Positions 7,964 to 14,644 of a stretch of DNA of 24,766 bases are shown here, one piece after another (the first letter of the stretch is position 1; the number at the start of each line of letters is the position of its first letter). The stretch comes from a virus. The notes beneath the pieces are model-generated. The model saw only the letters and a program-made list of their open reading frames with translations. It did no database searches and was not told the DNA's origin. The translations under genes and the position numbers were made by a program. Location of the stretch: the IMG/VR virus record IMGVR_UViG_3300006033_000107, positions 1 to 24,766 of that record. One strand, 5' to 3'.

Positions 7964-8183
7964 TGTATTCCCGAAGAAGCGCCGCCCTTTACAGGGCGGC
8001 GCTTTCCAATCAGTGGCGGAGGACATTCTCTTCGGAATTGAGGGAGACGTTGACGCCTACGCGGTAATAGTATGGTATAGGGATGGCGCCCGGCTTAAGA
8101 ACATTTCACCGGGCGCGATGGAAAAGTTGAAGCAGTTCATGGAAGACGAAGCGATAGGAGCAGAATATGGGGATGGCGCCTGA
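7947..8183 (+). CDS. Small phage protein, unknown function
   Basis: A 78-residue protein overlapping the previous gene by 17 bases. The first 12 residues are basic (MPAKVSVFPKKRR); the rest alternates strands and a helix (YAVIVWYRDGARLKNISPGAMEKLKQFMEDEA), as in a small alpha/beta domain. There is no clear Shine-Dalgarno site, so it may depend on coupling with the gene before. Its 3' end overlaps the next gene by 17 bases. The family is not recognised; all neighbours are head genes. Confidence 0.55.
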   Translation: MPAKVSVFPKKRRPLQGGAFQSVAEDILFGIEGDVDAYAVIVWYRDGARLKNISPGAMEKLKQFMEDEAIGAEYGDGA

Positions 8184-8433
8184 TCGGGTTTCCCTCGGGG
8201 AAGAATGGGATTTTTGCGATGAAAGCGGCGAGGTCTTCAAAGGCCGAATCGTTGCATTATATGAGTTTGAGGGGGAGGAAGGCGCGTATTACGCCGATGT
8301 CCAGCTTCTGGCGCCGGGGCGTGAAAACGAAATCGTCTCGGTTCAGCTTTTCGGTATGGCCGGTACGGATGGGACTTTGTACGAATTGAACGTAGGGTCT
8401 TCCAGCGGGCTACCCTCAGGGAGCGTCCATTGA
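8167..8433 (+). CDS. Small acidic beta-rich phage protein, unknown function
   Basis: An 88-residue protein. ATG at 8167 has AGGAG at 8156-8160 with a 6-base spacer; a second in-frame ATG at 8173 would remove two residues. The body (EEWDFCDESGEVFKGRIVAL, then YYADVQLLAPGRENEIVSVQ) reads as a small beta-barrel or SH3-like domain; the last 15 residues are flexible and Ser/Gly-rich. There is no membrane span. The stop overlaps the next start (TGATG). Function unknown. Confidence 0.55.
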   Translation: MGMAPDRVSLGEEWDFCDESGEVFKGRIVALYEFEGEEGAYYADVQLLAPGRENEIVSVQLFGMAGTDGTLYELNVGSSSGLPSGSVH

Positions 8434-8621
8434 TGTACGCCGATTTGTTCTTGCAAAAGCTCTTCGCCGTTGTAGATGAACGGATTGCAGAGCTAACGAA
8501 ATCCGTCATGCAAGGGACGGAAGACTACGCGCATTACCGATATCTTTGCGGGCAGGTATACGCCTTGAAAAAGTTATCGGATTACGCGGGCGAAGTAGCC
8601 AAGGAAATCGAAGGAGGTTGA
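8433..8621 (+). CDS. Small helical phage protein, unknown function
   Basis: A 62-residue, all-helical protein (MYADLFLQKLFAVVDERIAE at the start; YLCGQVYALKKLSDYAGEVA near the end). The ATG at 8433 overlaps the preceding stop by one base, and AGGGAG (8418-8423) is its Shine-Dalgarno site. I recall similar short two-helix proteins next to head genes of other phages, without known function. It directly precedes the GroES-like gene after a two-base gap. Confidence 0.55.
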   Translation: MYADLFLQKLFAVVDERIAELTKSVMQGTEDYAHYRYLCGQVYALKKLSDYAGEVAKEIEGG

Positions 8622-8623
8622 AT

Positions 8624-9016
8624 ATGGTTGCTGTGGCGATGCTGCATGAGGACGATCCCCGCGAGGAACTCAAATCCAAGATCGGGGATCTTGGCGCGAT
8701 TGATGTGTTCCATAACCAGGTTCTGGTGGCGACGTACAAGCGCCCCGAGAAGACCAAGAGCGGGTTGTACCTCGCGGATTCGACACGTAAGGAGGACGAA
8801 TACCAAGGCAAGGTTGGGCTGGTTCTGAAGAAAGGCCCGGCGGCCTTTGTCGATGAAGGCAATATCCAGTTTCACGGTATGTCCGTCGAAGTGGGTGATT
8901 GGGTCACTTATCGCTTCTCGGACGGGTTCCCGCTGGAAATCAACGGGGTTCACTGCCGCCTTCTTGAAGATTCGCATGTCAAATTGCGCGTCGCTTCGCC
9001 GGATCTTATCCGATGA
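8624..9016 (+). CDS. GroES-like co-chaperonin
   Basis: A 130-residue protein with an excellent AAGGAGG site (8611-8617) and 6-base spacer. GroES-family proteins cap the GroEL folding chamber; phage versions such as T4 gp31 let the host GroEL fold the capsid protein. Seen: an N-terminal extension (about 1-25), then the cpn10 layout: HNQVLVATYKRPEKTKSGLY (30-49, equal to the GroES first strand and mobile loop, with a hydrophobic GLYL in place of the IVL that binds GroEL), QGKVGLVLKKG (61-71), VEVGDWVTYRF (88-98) and a closing NGVHCRLLEDSHVKLRV (107-123, equal to the final strand and its conserved end). Host GroES is about 97 residues; this is longer at the N-terminus and between strands. It lies just upstream of the scaffold and capsid genes, fitting a capsid-folding role. 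Confidence 0.8.
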   Translation: MVAVAMLHEDDPREELKSKIGDLGAIDVFHNQVLVATYKRPEKTKSGLYLADSTRKEDEYQGKVGLVLKKGPAAFVDEGNIQFHGMSVEVGDWVTYRFSDGFPLEINGVHCRLLEDSHVKLRVASPDLIR

Positions 9017-9267
9017 CCCCGGCGGCTGTTCAGATGGGCAATATCCTGGCAATGGCTTACGAAAGCCGGATGCTCGGTCGGGGGGACGGAAGCAACGCTT
9101 TGGCGTTGTTTACCCGGCAGGTCGGGATTGACCCGAATTTCCTTGCGACGGCGAAGGCCAGACTGTCGGACCTGGAACGGATGGACACTCGGAGGTGCGT
9201 CGTCAGCAAGGTCCACAAAGATTTCTTGGAAATGGCGGTCGAGGCCGCGAAGGAGATCAGGCAATGA
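9013..9267 (+). CDS. Small helical phage protein, unknown function
   Basis: An 84-residue protein, predicted all-helical (GNILAMAYESRMLGRGDGSN; FLATAKARLSDLERMDTRR; FLEMAVEAAKEIRQ). It starts in an ATGA overlap with the GroES-like gene and ends in an ATGA overlap with the scaffold gene, so the three are likely co-translated. It has no membrane span or known motif. Its place between co-chaperonin and scaffold suggests a part in head assembly (inference). Confidence 0.55.
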   Translation: MTPAAVQMGNILAMAYESRMLGRGDGSNALALFTRQVGIDPNFLATAKARLSDLERMDTRRCVVSKVHKDFLEMAVEAAKEIRQ

Positions 9268-10142
9268 CGGAACAGGTTTTGGAAATCGAAGATTCTTCGG
9301 AAGATGAGTTCATCGTCGAAGAGGAAGGCGCCGAAGAGCCGGTGCAGGGCAAGGATGAAGCCGATAAACTCATTACCAAAGAATCCGTTGAAGGGGCTAA
9401 CGACCTTCGCCGACATATCGAAGAACTACGCCGCCTGAATGACGCCAAGGAAGCCGCCCGGTTGGCTGCGGAAGCCCGCGCGCAAGAACGGGAAGCCGCT
9501 GCGCGCCGCTACCAGGAAGAGGCGGCCAACTCGCAATCGGTAGCCGTTGAGCAGGCAAAGGCCGGGCTCAAAGCGGAGGCGGATCGCCTTAGCGAAGCCG
9601 CGCGCGTCGCCATGGAAGAAGGCGACTTCAAGAAAGCGCAGGAGCTTAACCGCCGCCTGTATCAGGCGGAAGCCTACCTGACGCAGCTTAATACGGCGCA
9701 AGTGCAGCGCCCGGTAGCCCCGGTCCAGCCGGCGGTGGACCCGTTTGAAACGGCCATATCGAATTATGATGATCGGACCAAGCAATGGCTTCGGGCGCAC
9801 CCGGAGTATGTGAAGGACCGCCAGAAGGCCGCCAAGGCCATGTCTGCGCATTTCAGCGCGATCAGCGAAGGCGTTGACCCCGGCTCCGAGGAATATTTCG
9901 CTTTCATTGAGCGGTCGGTTGGTCTTGTTCCCACGGAGCAGGAGGAGCCGAAGCCGCGTAAGGCGGCGCCGGTCGCGGCCCCTGTGTCCCGGTCTGCTCC
10001 TACGAAGACGGCCCCCGCCGGGAAGCGCCATGTCCCTGCGCGTATCGTAAGCCTCGCCCGCGAGCAGGGCGTTGAACTGAAAGACTGGATCAAACACCAT
10101 GACGCCCTTGTCAAAAGCGGCGACATGGAACCCCTGTTTTAA
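9264..10142 (+). CDS. Probable capsid scaffold protein
   Basis: A 292-residue protein. The open frame extends upstream to 9195, but ATG 9264 with its ATGA overlap and upstream AAGGAG is preferred. Scaffolds direct capsid subunits to form a procapsid and then leave. Seen: a very acidic start (EIEDSSEDEFIVEEEGAEE), a long Ala/Glu/Arg-rich coiled coil (about 45-145), a Pro-rich hinge, a folded helical segment around WLRAHPEYVKDRQKAAKAM, a Pro/Ala/Lys linker and a short basic C-terminal part (KRHVPARIVSLAREQGVELK). Helical scaffolds with charged ends look like this, and the gene stands two positions upstream of the decoration and capsid genes. The call rests on composition and synteny. No protease motif is seen in it. 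Confidence 0.7.
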   Translation: MTEQVLEIEDSSEDEFIVEEEGAEEPVQGKDEADKLITKESVEGANDLRRHIEELRRLNDAKEAARLAAEARAQEREAAARRYQEEAANSQSVAVEQAKAGLKAEADRLSEAARVAMEEGDFKKAQELNRRLYQAEAYLTQLNTAQVQRPVAPVQPAVDPFETAISNYDDRTKQWLRAHPEYVKDRQKAAKAMSAHFSAISEGVDPGSEEYFAFIERSVGLVPTEQEEPKPRKAAPVAAPVSRSAPTKTAPAGKRHVPARIVSLAREQGVELKDWIKHHDALVKSGDMEPLF

Positions 10143-10154
10143 GGAGACAAAGGT

Positions 10155-10607
10155 ATGACCCGAACCAATCCTCGTTCCGAACCCCGTCTCGGTCCCCGTG
10201 AGGGAGAGGCCCGGCTCGTCCGCAAGCGTAAAGCTAACACCGACGCATACCACATTCCCCCGGAGCTTATTCCGCCGGGTGTGTCGTATGAGTGGAAACG
10301 TAAAGCCGTATATGGCCAGCCCGATCACGCACATATGCTTGGGTTGAAAGAGAACCACTGGACGGAAGTCCCGGTCAGCCGGCTTCCTCACATGATGCCG
10401 GAGGGCCACACGGGCTGCATCGAGCGCGGTGACCTGGTTCTCATGGAGCGCCCGGCCTATTTGACCGAAGAGGCAATGCAGGAGATGCGTGAAGACGCTT
10501 TCCGCCCGATTCAGGCGCAGCAGGCACGGCTTGGGGATACGCCTTCGGGCACCCTTGAACGCACTGTGGCAAGGGTTCGCACGTCCTTTGACGATATTCC
10601 GGAATAA
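10155..10607 (+). CDS. Conserved head-region phage protein, unknown function
   Basis: A 150-residue protein with AAGGAG upstream of ATG 10155. The N-terminal 30 residues are basic and flexible; the middle (VSYEWKRKAVYGQPDHAHML, HWTEVPVSRLPHMMPEGHTG, IERGDLVLMERPAYL) is a compact mixed domain. The last 40 residues are helical and charged. It resembles a common class of phage proteins coded between scaffold and capsid that carry a Y-x-W-(K/R/V) segment followed by a Trp/Val-Pro-Val-rich part; their role is not known to me. A minor head or decoration role is possible. Confidence 0.55.
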   Translation: MTRTNPRSEPRLGPREGEARLVRKRKANTDAYHIPPELIPPGVSYEWKRKAVYGQPDHAHMLGLKENHWTEVPVSRLPHMMPEGHTGCIERGDLVLMERPAYLTEEAMQEMREDAFRPIQAQQARLGDTPSGTLERTVARVRTSFDDIPE

Positions 10608-10611
10608 TGGC

Positions 10612-11190
10612 ATGACCCATGATGAAAAAACCATGCCCGTTGAAGAGTATCTGAAGGATATGCTTGGCGTTGACCCCAAGTTTTTCCAGGCACAGACCGG
10701 GGGAGCACCTGTTCGCGATACGTGGGTGTACTCCCCTCGCCTACTTGAAGACGAGTTGTGGGCCCGGATCAAATCGAGCTATACGACGGGCCGAACCAAA
10801 GGCTATATGGATACCCCGGAGGATTGGGCCGAGGCCCTTGCAAACGAAGAGCTTATCCGGGAATACAACAGCCGGGTGGGCCTTGATAGCGAAACCCTTC
10901 CGACGACGCTTCCCCCTGGCCTGTACAAAGATTACGTGAACGGTGTCCTTGTTGCGGATAGCACCAAGCCGATTTCGTGGCTTGATGTCGATACCATGGC
11001 TATCGCCTTGGCCGGAGAGACCGCAGAATCGGCGGTGGAAGCCGTGCAGAAGCACCTAGCGGAACGGCTCAAGGACGGCGGGTGCGTGGTTTTCCGGGGA
11101 AAACCCACAACGCAGGTTATGAGCTTCTGTTTCCTGAAAAAGACGGCTGTCTTTATCCGGTATACCTGCGCATTCATCCAGGAGAAATGA
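10612..11190 (+). CDS. Head-region protein of unknown function, zero-frame product
   Basis: A 192-residue zero-frame product. ATG 10612 (MTHDEKTMPVEEYLKDMLGV) follows GGAA at 10601-10604; ATG 10633 is an alternative. Residues 1-164 look like normal protein (mixed helix; EDWAEALANEELIREYNSRV; ETAESAVEAVQKHLAERLKD). The last 28 residues (ending FIRYTCAFIQEK) are Cys/Phe/Lys-rich and do not resemble a natural C-terminus. From the slippery GGGAAAA (11097-11103) the -1 frame reads a far more protein-like tail, described as a separate feature. So this C-terminus is either the short form of a frameshift pair or the result of one missing base. Family unknown; it is the last gene before the terminator ahead of the capsid unit. 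Confidence 0.6.
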   Translation: MTHDEKTMPVEEYLKDMLGVDPKFFQAQTGGAPVRDTWVYSPRLLEDELWARIKSSYTTGRTKGYMDTPEDWAEALANEELIREYNSRVGLDSETLPTTLPPGLYKDYVNGVLVADSTKPISWLDVDTMAIALAGETAESAVEAVQKHLAERLKDGGCVVFRGKPTTQVMSFCFLKKTAVFIRYTCAFIQEK

Positions 11191-11246
11191 TCGGTTGGCA
11201 CAAACGAAAACGCCGCTCTAACAAAGCGGCGTTTTTTTTTATTTGA
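11103..11246 (+). CDS. Minus-one-frame extension of the preceding gene (possible programmed frameshift)
   Basis: After GGGAAAA (11097-11103), read G GGA AAA in the zero frame, a one-base backward slip continues with 47 codons to TGA at 11244-11246. The new tail reads THNAGYELLFPEKDGCLYPV, then YLRIHPGEMIGWHKRKRR, a typical balanced protein sequence, unlike the zero-frame tail. The fused product would have 211 residues. The heptamer fits the X-XXY-YYZ rule and differs from the lambda G/GT site (GGGAAAG) only in the last base. No strong downstream stem could be seen by eye. The end of this extension runs through the terminator hairpin, so its last dozen codons are doubtful. A missing A in the four-A run would give the same picture. 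Confidence 0.5.
   Translation, partial: THNAGYELLFPEKDGCLYPVYLRIHPGEMIGWHKRKRRSNKAAFFFI
11209..11244 (+). terminator. Rho-independent terminator
   Basis: AACGCCGCT (11209-11217) and AGCGGCGTT (11225-11233) form a perfect 9-bp stem with a 7-base loop, followed by an unbroken run of nine T (11232-11240). It ends transcription of the terminase-portal-scaffold genes or damps read-through into the capsid unit. Confidence 0.9.
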
Positions 11247-11270
11247 CAACCAGTCTAACCTATGTACTTC
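11243..11270 (+). promoter_or_regulatory. Putative promoter for the capsid unit
   Basis: A perfect -35 consensus TTGACA (11243-11248) begins right behind the terminator T-run. The best -10 at normal spacing is TACTTC (11265-11270, 16-base spacer), which is weak. Terminator followed at once by a promoter is the same arrangement as at 12894-12950, which adds support. The remaining leader to ATG 11358 (about 85 bases) has two small imperfect hairpins (11280-11300 and 11312-11335). Confidence 0.35.
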
Positions 11271-11357
11271 ATACTTTACGGGTTATCACGCGCTTAACCC
11301 AAACCTTTTCTGGTCTGACAGCGCTTGTCTGGACCGACTGACGGTAAGGACCGAAAC

Positions 11358-11936
11358 ATGGCGAATTTCAACGCCCCGTTCGGTTTCACGCCGCTTCGTC
11401 GGCTTGACGGCGCTGCGTGGAACGCGACCATTGTTCCGGGGGCTATTGCCTCCAACAACTCGACCGCCATTTTCAAGGGCGATGTCGTGTCGCAGCTTGC
11501 GACCGGGTATATCACCAAAGCCACTCCGGGCACTGCGGTCATTCGCGGTATCTTCTGGGGTTGTGTGTACCAGAACACCGTAACCGGTTACCCGCAGTAC
11601 AGCCCCTATTGGCCTGGTTCTGGTACCTCGCAGGACGTCAACGCCGTGATCATCGATGATCCGAGCGTCATTTTCCTTGCGCAGGCGACCACGGGCCCCA
11701 TTGGCTTCGCTGACATTGGCGCCGGCGTGCAGTTCACCGCTGGTTCGGGTAACACGACTACCGGCCTTTCCACCGCGTCGGTTGACAACGTTGGCACCGC
11801 CACCACGACCACGCTTCCTTTCCGGGTGTACGGTTTGGCGACTGGCGTTGGACCGGGGACGGATCACACTGCGGCCTACAATCAGGTCGAGGTCGTGTTC
11901 AACAACCAGTTCTTCAAGCAGCTTGCCGGCATCTAA
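11358..11936 (+). CDS. Capsid decoration-like structural protein
   Basis: A 192-residue protein with AAGGA (11346-11350) before ATG 11358. Start MANFNAPFGFTPLRRLDGAA and a body rich in Gly, Thr, Ala and Val, with IFKGDVV, RGIFWGCVY and DDPSVIFLAQ stretches. This is the pattern of a widespread phage family coded next to the major capsid gene (Ala-Asn-x-x-Ala-Pro-x-Gly-(L/F)-x-P start, later GD-V and DDP-x-x-x-F), thought to be capsid-associated. No membrane or catalytic feature. It shares its transcript with the capsid gene 15 bases downstream, as expected for proteins needed in comparable amounts. The exact role (decoration or minor capsid) is inferred. Confidence 0.65.
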   Translation: MANFNAPFGFTPLRRLDGAAWNATIVPGAIASNNSTAIFKGDVVSQLATGYITKATPGTAVIRGIFWGCVYQNTVTGYPQYSPYWPGSGTSQDVNAVIIDDPSVIFLAQATTGPIGFADIGAGVQFTAGSGNTTTGLSTASVDNVGTATTTTLPFRVYGLATGVGPGTDHTAAYNQVEVVFNNQFFKQLAGI

Positions 11937-11951
11937 GCGGGAGACTGAGAA

Positions 11952-12866
11952 ATGGCTATCAATCTTACCGCAATTAAAAACGAGCTTCTGCCGGGCCTCG
12001 CCGCCGTTACGGGCAAGTATGCCCTTAACCCTGTCGAGTACACCAAGCTCTTCACCACGCAGCAGTCGAAGATGGCGTTCGAGCGTACAACCTCGATGCG
12101 CTTCCTTTCGCTTCCGAAGCTCAAGGGTGATGGTCAGGCGGCTTCGTTTGACAACAATGCTGGCGAGCGGTTCATGTACACCGCGCAGCATATCGAGATT
12201 GCGCTCGGTTTTGCGGTTACTCGCCGCACCATCGAGGACAACCTCTACAAGTCGCAGTTCAACCCGTCGGTTCTGAACCTGAACGAGTCGTTCGCCCAGG
12301 CGAAGGAAATCTATGCCGCTAACGTCCTGAACAGCGGCTGGACCTACGATCCCCGTATCGGTGGTGACGGCGTGGCGCTGTTCTCGACGGCGCACCCGAT
12401 TGACGGTATGACCCTCGCCAACACCCCGACGGTGCAGGTTGAGCTTAACGAGTCTTCGCTGATCAACGCGCAGACCGTTATCGGTTCCACTTTCCGGGAC
12501 AACGCCGGTCTTCTGATCGCGGCGAAGCCCCGTCTTCTGGTCGTCCCCCCGGCGCTGGAAGCGGTGGCAGTCCGTCTTACCAAGACGGAACTTCGTCCGG
12601 GTACGGGTGATAACGACGTGAACGCTATCCGGTCGGTCGCGGGCGGCCTTCCGGAGGGTTACGTGGTTAACCACTACCTGACCTCGGGTTCCACCTGGTT
12701 TGTAAAGACCAACCTGCCGGGCCTCATCCATTACGAGCGCCGGAGGTACGAAACTTCCATGGACGTTGACTTCACCACGCAAAACCTTCTGGTCCTTGGC
12801 ACGGAGCGTTACAGCTTCTCGTACAATGACTGGCGCGCGGTCTGGGGTTCGGCCCCCACCTCCTGA
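11952..12866 (+). CDS. Major capsid protein, Mu gpT-like HK97 fold
   Basis: A 304-residue protein, typical length for the Mu gpT-like major head subunit family. It forms the icosahedral shell. Seen: the opening helix and VEYTKLF segment (about 25-35), MRFLSLPKLKGDGQAASFDN (about 49-68), which fits the extended E-loop region, the conserved ALGFAVTRRTIEDNLYKSQF (about 84-103), and DGVALFSTAHP (about 139-149), a very characteristic stretch of this family. P- and A-domain-like strands follow (PRLLVVPPALEAVAVRL; TNLPGLIHYERRRYETSMD). No N-terminal delta domain or protease site is apparent, which matches a separate scaffold and no visible prohead protease. GGGAG precedes the ATG; a terminator follows at once. 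Confidence 0.9.
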   Translation: MAINLTAIKNELLPGLAAVTGKYALNPVEYTKLFTTQQSKMAFERTTSMRFLSLPKLKGDGQAASFDNNAGERFMYTAQHIEIALGFAVTRRTIEDNLYKSQFNPSVLNLNESFAQAKEIYAANVLNSGWTYDPRIGGDGVALFSTAHPIDGMTLANTPTVQVELNESSLINAQTVIGSTFRDNAGLLIAAKPRLLVVPPALEAVAVRLTKTELRPGTGDNDVNAIRSVAGGLPEGYVVNHYLTSGSTWFVKTNLPGLIHYERRRYETSMDVDFTTQNLLVLGTERYSFSYNDWRAVWGSAPTS

Positions 12867-12893
12867 TCGTCGGTTAGTGGACCTCATCTATTG

Positions 12894-12923
12894 GAAAAGG
12901 CGCTTTCGGGCGCCTTTTCTTTT
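12894..12923 (+). terminator. Rho-independent terminator after the major capsid gene
   Basis: GAAAAGGCGC (12894-12903) and GCGCCTTTTC (12910-12919) form a perfect 10-bp stem. Allowing a T-G pair, the loop is TTCG, a stable tetraloop. Four T follow (12920-12923). The A-rich left and T-rich right arms could also serve in the opposite direction, but there are no genes on the minus strand here. Confidence 0.88.
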
Positions 12924-12950
12924 GCTAGACGCCTCGCCGGGTGGTATCGT
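12922..12950 (+). promoter_or_regulatory. Putative extended -10 promoter
   Basis: TTGCTA (12922-12927) and TATCGT (12945-12950) are 17 bases apart, with TG one base before the -10 box (12942-12943), an extended -10 element. It lies directly behind the capsid terminator and about 40 bases ahead of the next gene at 12992. Each box matches four of six consensus bases. Confidence 0.4.
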
Positions 12951-12991
12951 TTTTCAAGGAACTGTATCTCGGCCTGATTGGAGATCATAAA

Positions 12992-13897
12992 ATGTCGGTT
13001 ACCGCGCATCAGGGCCCGTTGGTGGCCTTTGGAAAATCCAGCTACGGCGATTCCAACCCGCAAAGGGGTTCCTCCCTCTTCGATCAGGGCGTTGGCCTTA
13101 TGGACCCTCGCCGTCCGTATGTGCCCGGCTCGTCCCCGTTGGCTAAGGCTTATGGCTTTTACGGCGTGACACAGATCCCTGTTTTGGACGCTGTACCCGT
13201 TGCGACCGGCGCGGCTGTGCTGGCCGCTGCTGCTGTTCAGACCGCTGGCACGCCCATGACGCTGGTCTCGTCTTCCGGTTCCGGCATTACCGTAGGCGCA
13301 TCTGTCCGTAATCTGAACACCGGGGTTCTGGCGACGGGCCTTCTGGCGATTGACGGTAGCGCCTCCGCTACCGCCATGGGTCAGGATGGCACGATCAACC
13401 TGTATAACCCGGCCACGTTGGTTGCCCGTAATGTCACCATCACTTCTTCTGCGGATGATACCGGCGCCACGTTCACTGTCGCTGGTTATGACATCTACGG
13501 CGCGCCTCTGGTGGAAACTATCACCGGCGTAAATGCCGGCACCGCCGTTGGCAAGAAGGCATTCAAATACGTCGCCAGCATTACCCCTGCGGGCACGCTC
13601 GCTGCGGGGCCGGCCACCGTGTCGGCTGGTATCGGCAGCGTATTTGGCCTCCCGCTTCGCGCGGACACCCTGGGCGACGTGTACATCTTCTGGAACAACG
13701 CCGTACAGTCCAACGGCACGTTCGTCGCTGCCGATGCGACCACCGCCACGGCTACCACGGGCGATGTTCGCGGCACTTACGTCTTTTCGGGCGGTACGCT
13801 CGGCACCTCGCGGGTGCAGATGTTCATCACCCCGAAGCCGGCTAACATTGCCGCAGGCGCCACGGGTCTTTTCGGGGTTACGCAGTACGGCGGCTGA
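12992..13897 (+). CDS. Putative capsid-associated structural protein
   Basis: A 301-residue protein with TTGGAGA (12979-12985) before ATG 12992. The first 60 residues are extended and rich in Gly, Pro and Ser (LMDPRRPYVPGSSPLAKAYG); the remainder is beta-rich and low in charge (Ala, Thr, Gly, Val), e.g. VARNVTITSSADDTGATFTV and YDIYGAPLVETITGVNAGTA. Such Thr/Ala/Gly-rich sequences next to the major capsid gene are typical of decoration or head-fibre proteins. I recall a phage family with a similar Asp-Pro-Arg-(R/Y) start and the same neighbourhood. It has its own putative promoter after the capsid terminator. No enzyme motif is visible. Confidence 0.6.
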   Translation: MSVTAHQGPLVAFGKSSYGDSNPQRGSSLFDQGVGLMDPRRPYVPGSSPLAKAYGFYGVTQIPVLDAVPVATGAAVLAAAAVQTAGTPMTLVSSSGSGITVGASVRNLNTGVLATGLLAIDGSASATAMGQDGTINLYNPATLVARNVTITSSADDTGATFTVAGYDIYGAPLVETITGVNAGTAVGKKAFKYVASITPAGTLAAGPATVSAGIGSVFGLPLRADTLGDVYIFWNNAVQSNGTFVAADATTATATTGDVRGTYVFSGGTLGTSRVQMFITPKPANIAAGATGLFGVTQYGG

Positions 13898-13908
13898 CGG
13901 AGATCACG

Positions 13909-14301
13909 ATGACCGACTATAGTAAAAAGGTTGACCCGTACTCAATCCCGAAAAAACGGGGCAACCCGGCTGTGATCAAGGAAGCCGAGAGCGGGGATAC
14001 GACATTCGCCCCCGCCTTGGCCCGCGCTTTCGGCGGCAAGGTGGATAAGTCGCCGAGGTTCGCTACGCTGGAACGTATTCCGGGCCGGTCCCCCAAAGGG
14101 CGGCTGGATCGGCCTAAGCGGAAAGACGGCGGTTGGATTACGGGGGCGACCGAAAACAAGGGTGGCCTCCACCGATCCCTTGGTGTTCCCGAAGGGGAGA
14201 AGATCCCTGAAAAGAAGATCAAGGCCGCCGAGAAGTCGGACAACCCTAAACTCGCGAAGCAGGCTCGGCTTGCGGAGACGTTGAAAGGGCTGCGAAAATG
14301 A
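13909..14301 (+). CDS. Small basic conserved phage protein, unknown function
   Basis: A 130-residue, Lys/Arg-rich protein after a GGAG site. The N-terminus is disordered and basic, with one GGK relative of the motif found in two other proteins (LARAFGGKVDK, about 38-48). The C-terminal third holds a recognisable conserved block: NKGGLHRSLGVPEGEKIPEK followed by Lys/Ala helices and TLKGLRK. I recall this block (Lys-Gly-x-Leu-x-x-x-Leu-Gly-Val-Pro-x-Gly-x-x-Ile-Pro) from many phage and prophage small proteins of unknown function. The charge suggests nucleic-acid contact inside the head (inference). It overlaps the next gene by four bases. Confidence 0.65.
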   Translation: MTDYSKKVDPYSIPKKRGNPAVIKEAESGDTTFAPALARAFGGKVDKSPRFATLERIPGRSPKGRLDRPKRKDGGWITGATENKGGLHRSLGVPEGEKIPEKKIKAAEKSDNPKLAKQARLAETLKGLRK

Positions 14302-14633
14302 GGTCTATCCGCCAGACTATTCCGGCCACCGCCACGGGCGCGCAGGACTATATCCTGCTTGATCCGTACATCTCGCCGTTTTCGGTTAACTCGTATATCG
14401 AAATCCCCGGCGGAACCACGGCCTCGCTGACGGTCCACACGACTATCGATGACGTGCAGGACACGAGCGTAACCCCCGTATGGGTGGCGGATGCCACCTA
14501 CGGCACCGTTACCTCGTCCAAGGGGGCCTCGTATAGCCTGCCGATCACCGCCGTTCGCGTCACCGTTGGCTCCATCTCGGGGGGCCCGGTATACTTCACC
14601 GTGCTTCAGGCGGGTCGGGTCGGCTACGTCTAA
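14298..14633 (+). CDS. Small beta-rich structural protein
   Basis: A 111-residue protein in ATGA overlap with the gene before. After a short polar start the sequence alternates as beta strands (PFSVNSYIEIPGG; TASLTVHTTIDDVQ; PITAVRVTVGSISGGPVYFT), as in a single beta-sandwich or jelly-roll domain. Such small beta proteins in head-tail modules are often decoration or joining proteins. No family is firmly recognised. Confidence 0.55.
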   Translation: MRSIRQTIPATATGAQDYILLDPYISPFSVNSYIEIPGGTTASLTVHTTIDDVQDTSVTPVWVADATYGTVTSSKGASYSLPITAVRVTVGSISGGPVYFTVLQAGRVGYV

Positions 14634-14644
14634 GGGAGAACGCC

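Noticed and set aside
8090-8180. An 11-base direct repeat (8090-8100 and 8170-8180)
   Set aside because: Both copies encode a Gly-Asp/Arg-Asp-Gly-Ala stretch near gene ends; too short and isolated to treat as a regulatory repeat.
9426-10772. A 448-residue open frame on the minus strand
   Set aside because: It lies opposite the scaffold gene and its neighbour, whose + strand products have normal composition; its translation is Arg/Leu/His-rich as expected of an antisense shadow.
11280-11335. Two small hairpins in the leader before the capsid unit as a riboswitch or attenuator
   Set aside because: The stems are short (6 bp; 4+4 bp with bulge) and lie within what chance allows; no known riboswitch pattern.
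11358-12866. A prohead protease between portal and capsid
   Set aside because: No gene in the region shows a Ser-His or Ser-Lys protease motif; with a separate scaffold and no cleavable N-terminal domain visible on the capsid protein, none is needed.
11286-12887. A 533-residue open frame on the minus strand across the capsid genes
   Set aside because: It is antisense to the decoration-like and major capsid genes, is Arg/Val-rich with no domain, and has no ribosome-binding or promoter signal; long antisense frames are common opposite GC-rich genes.
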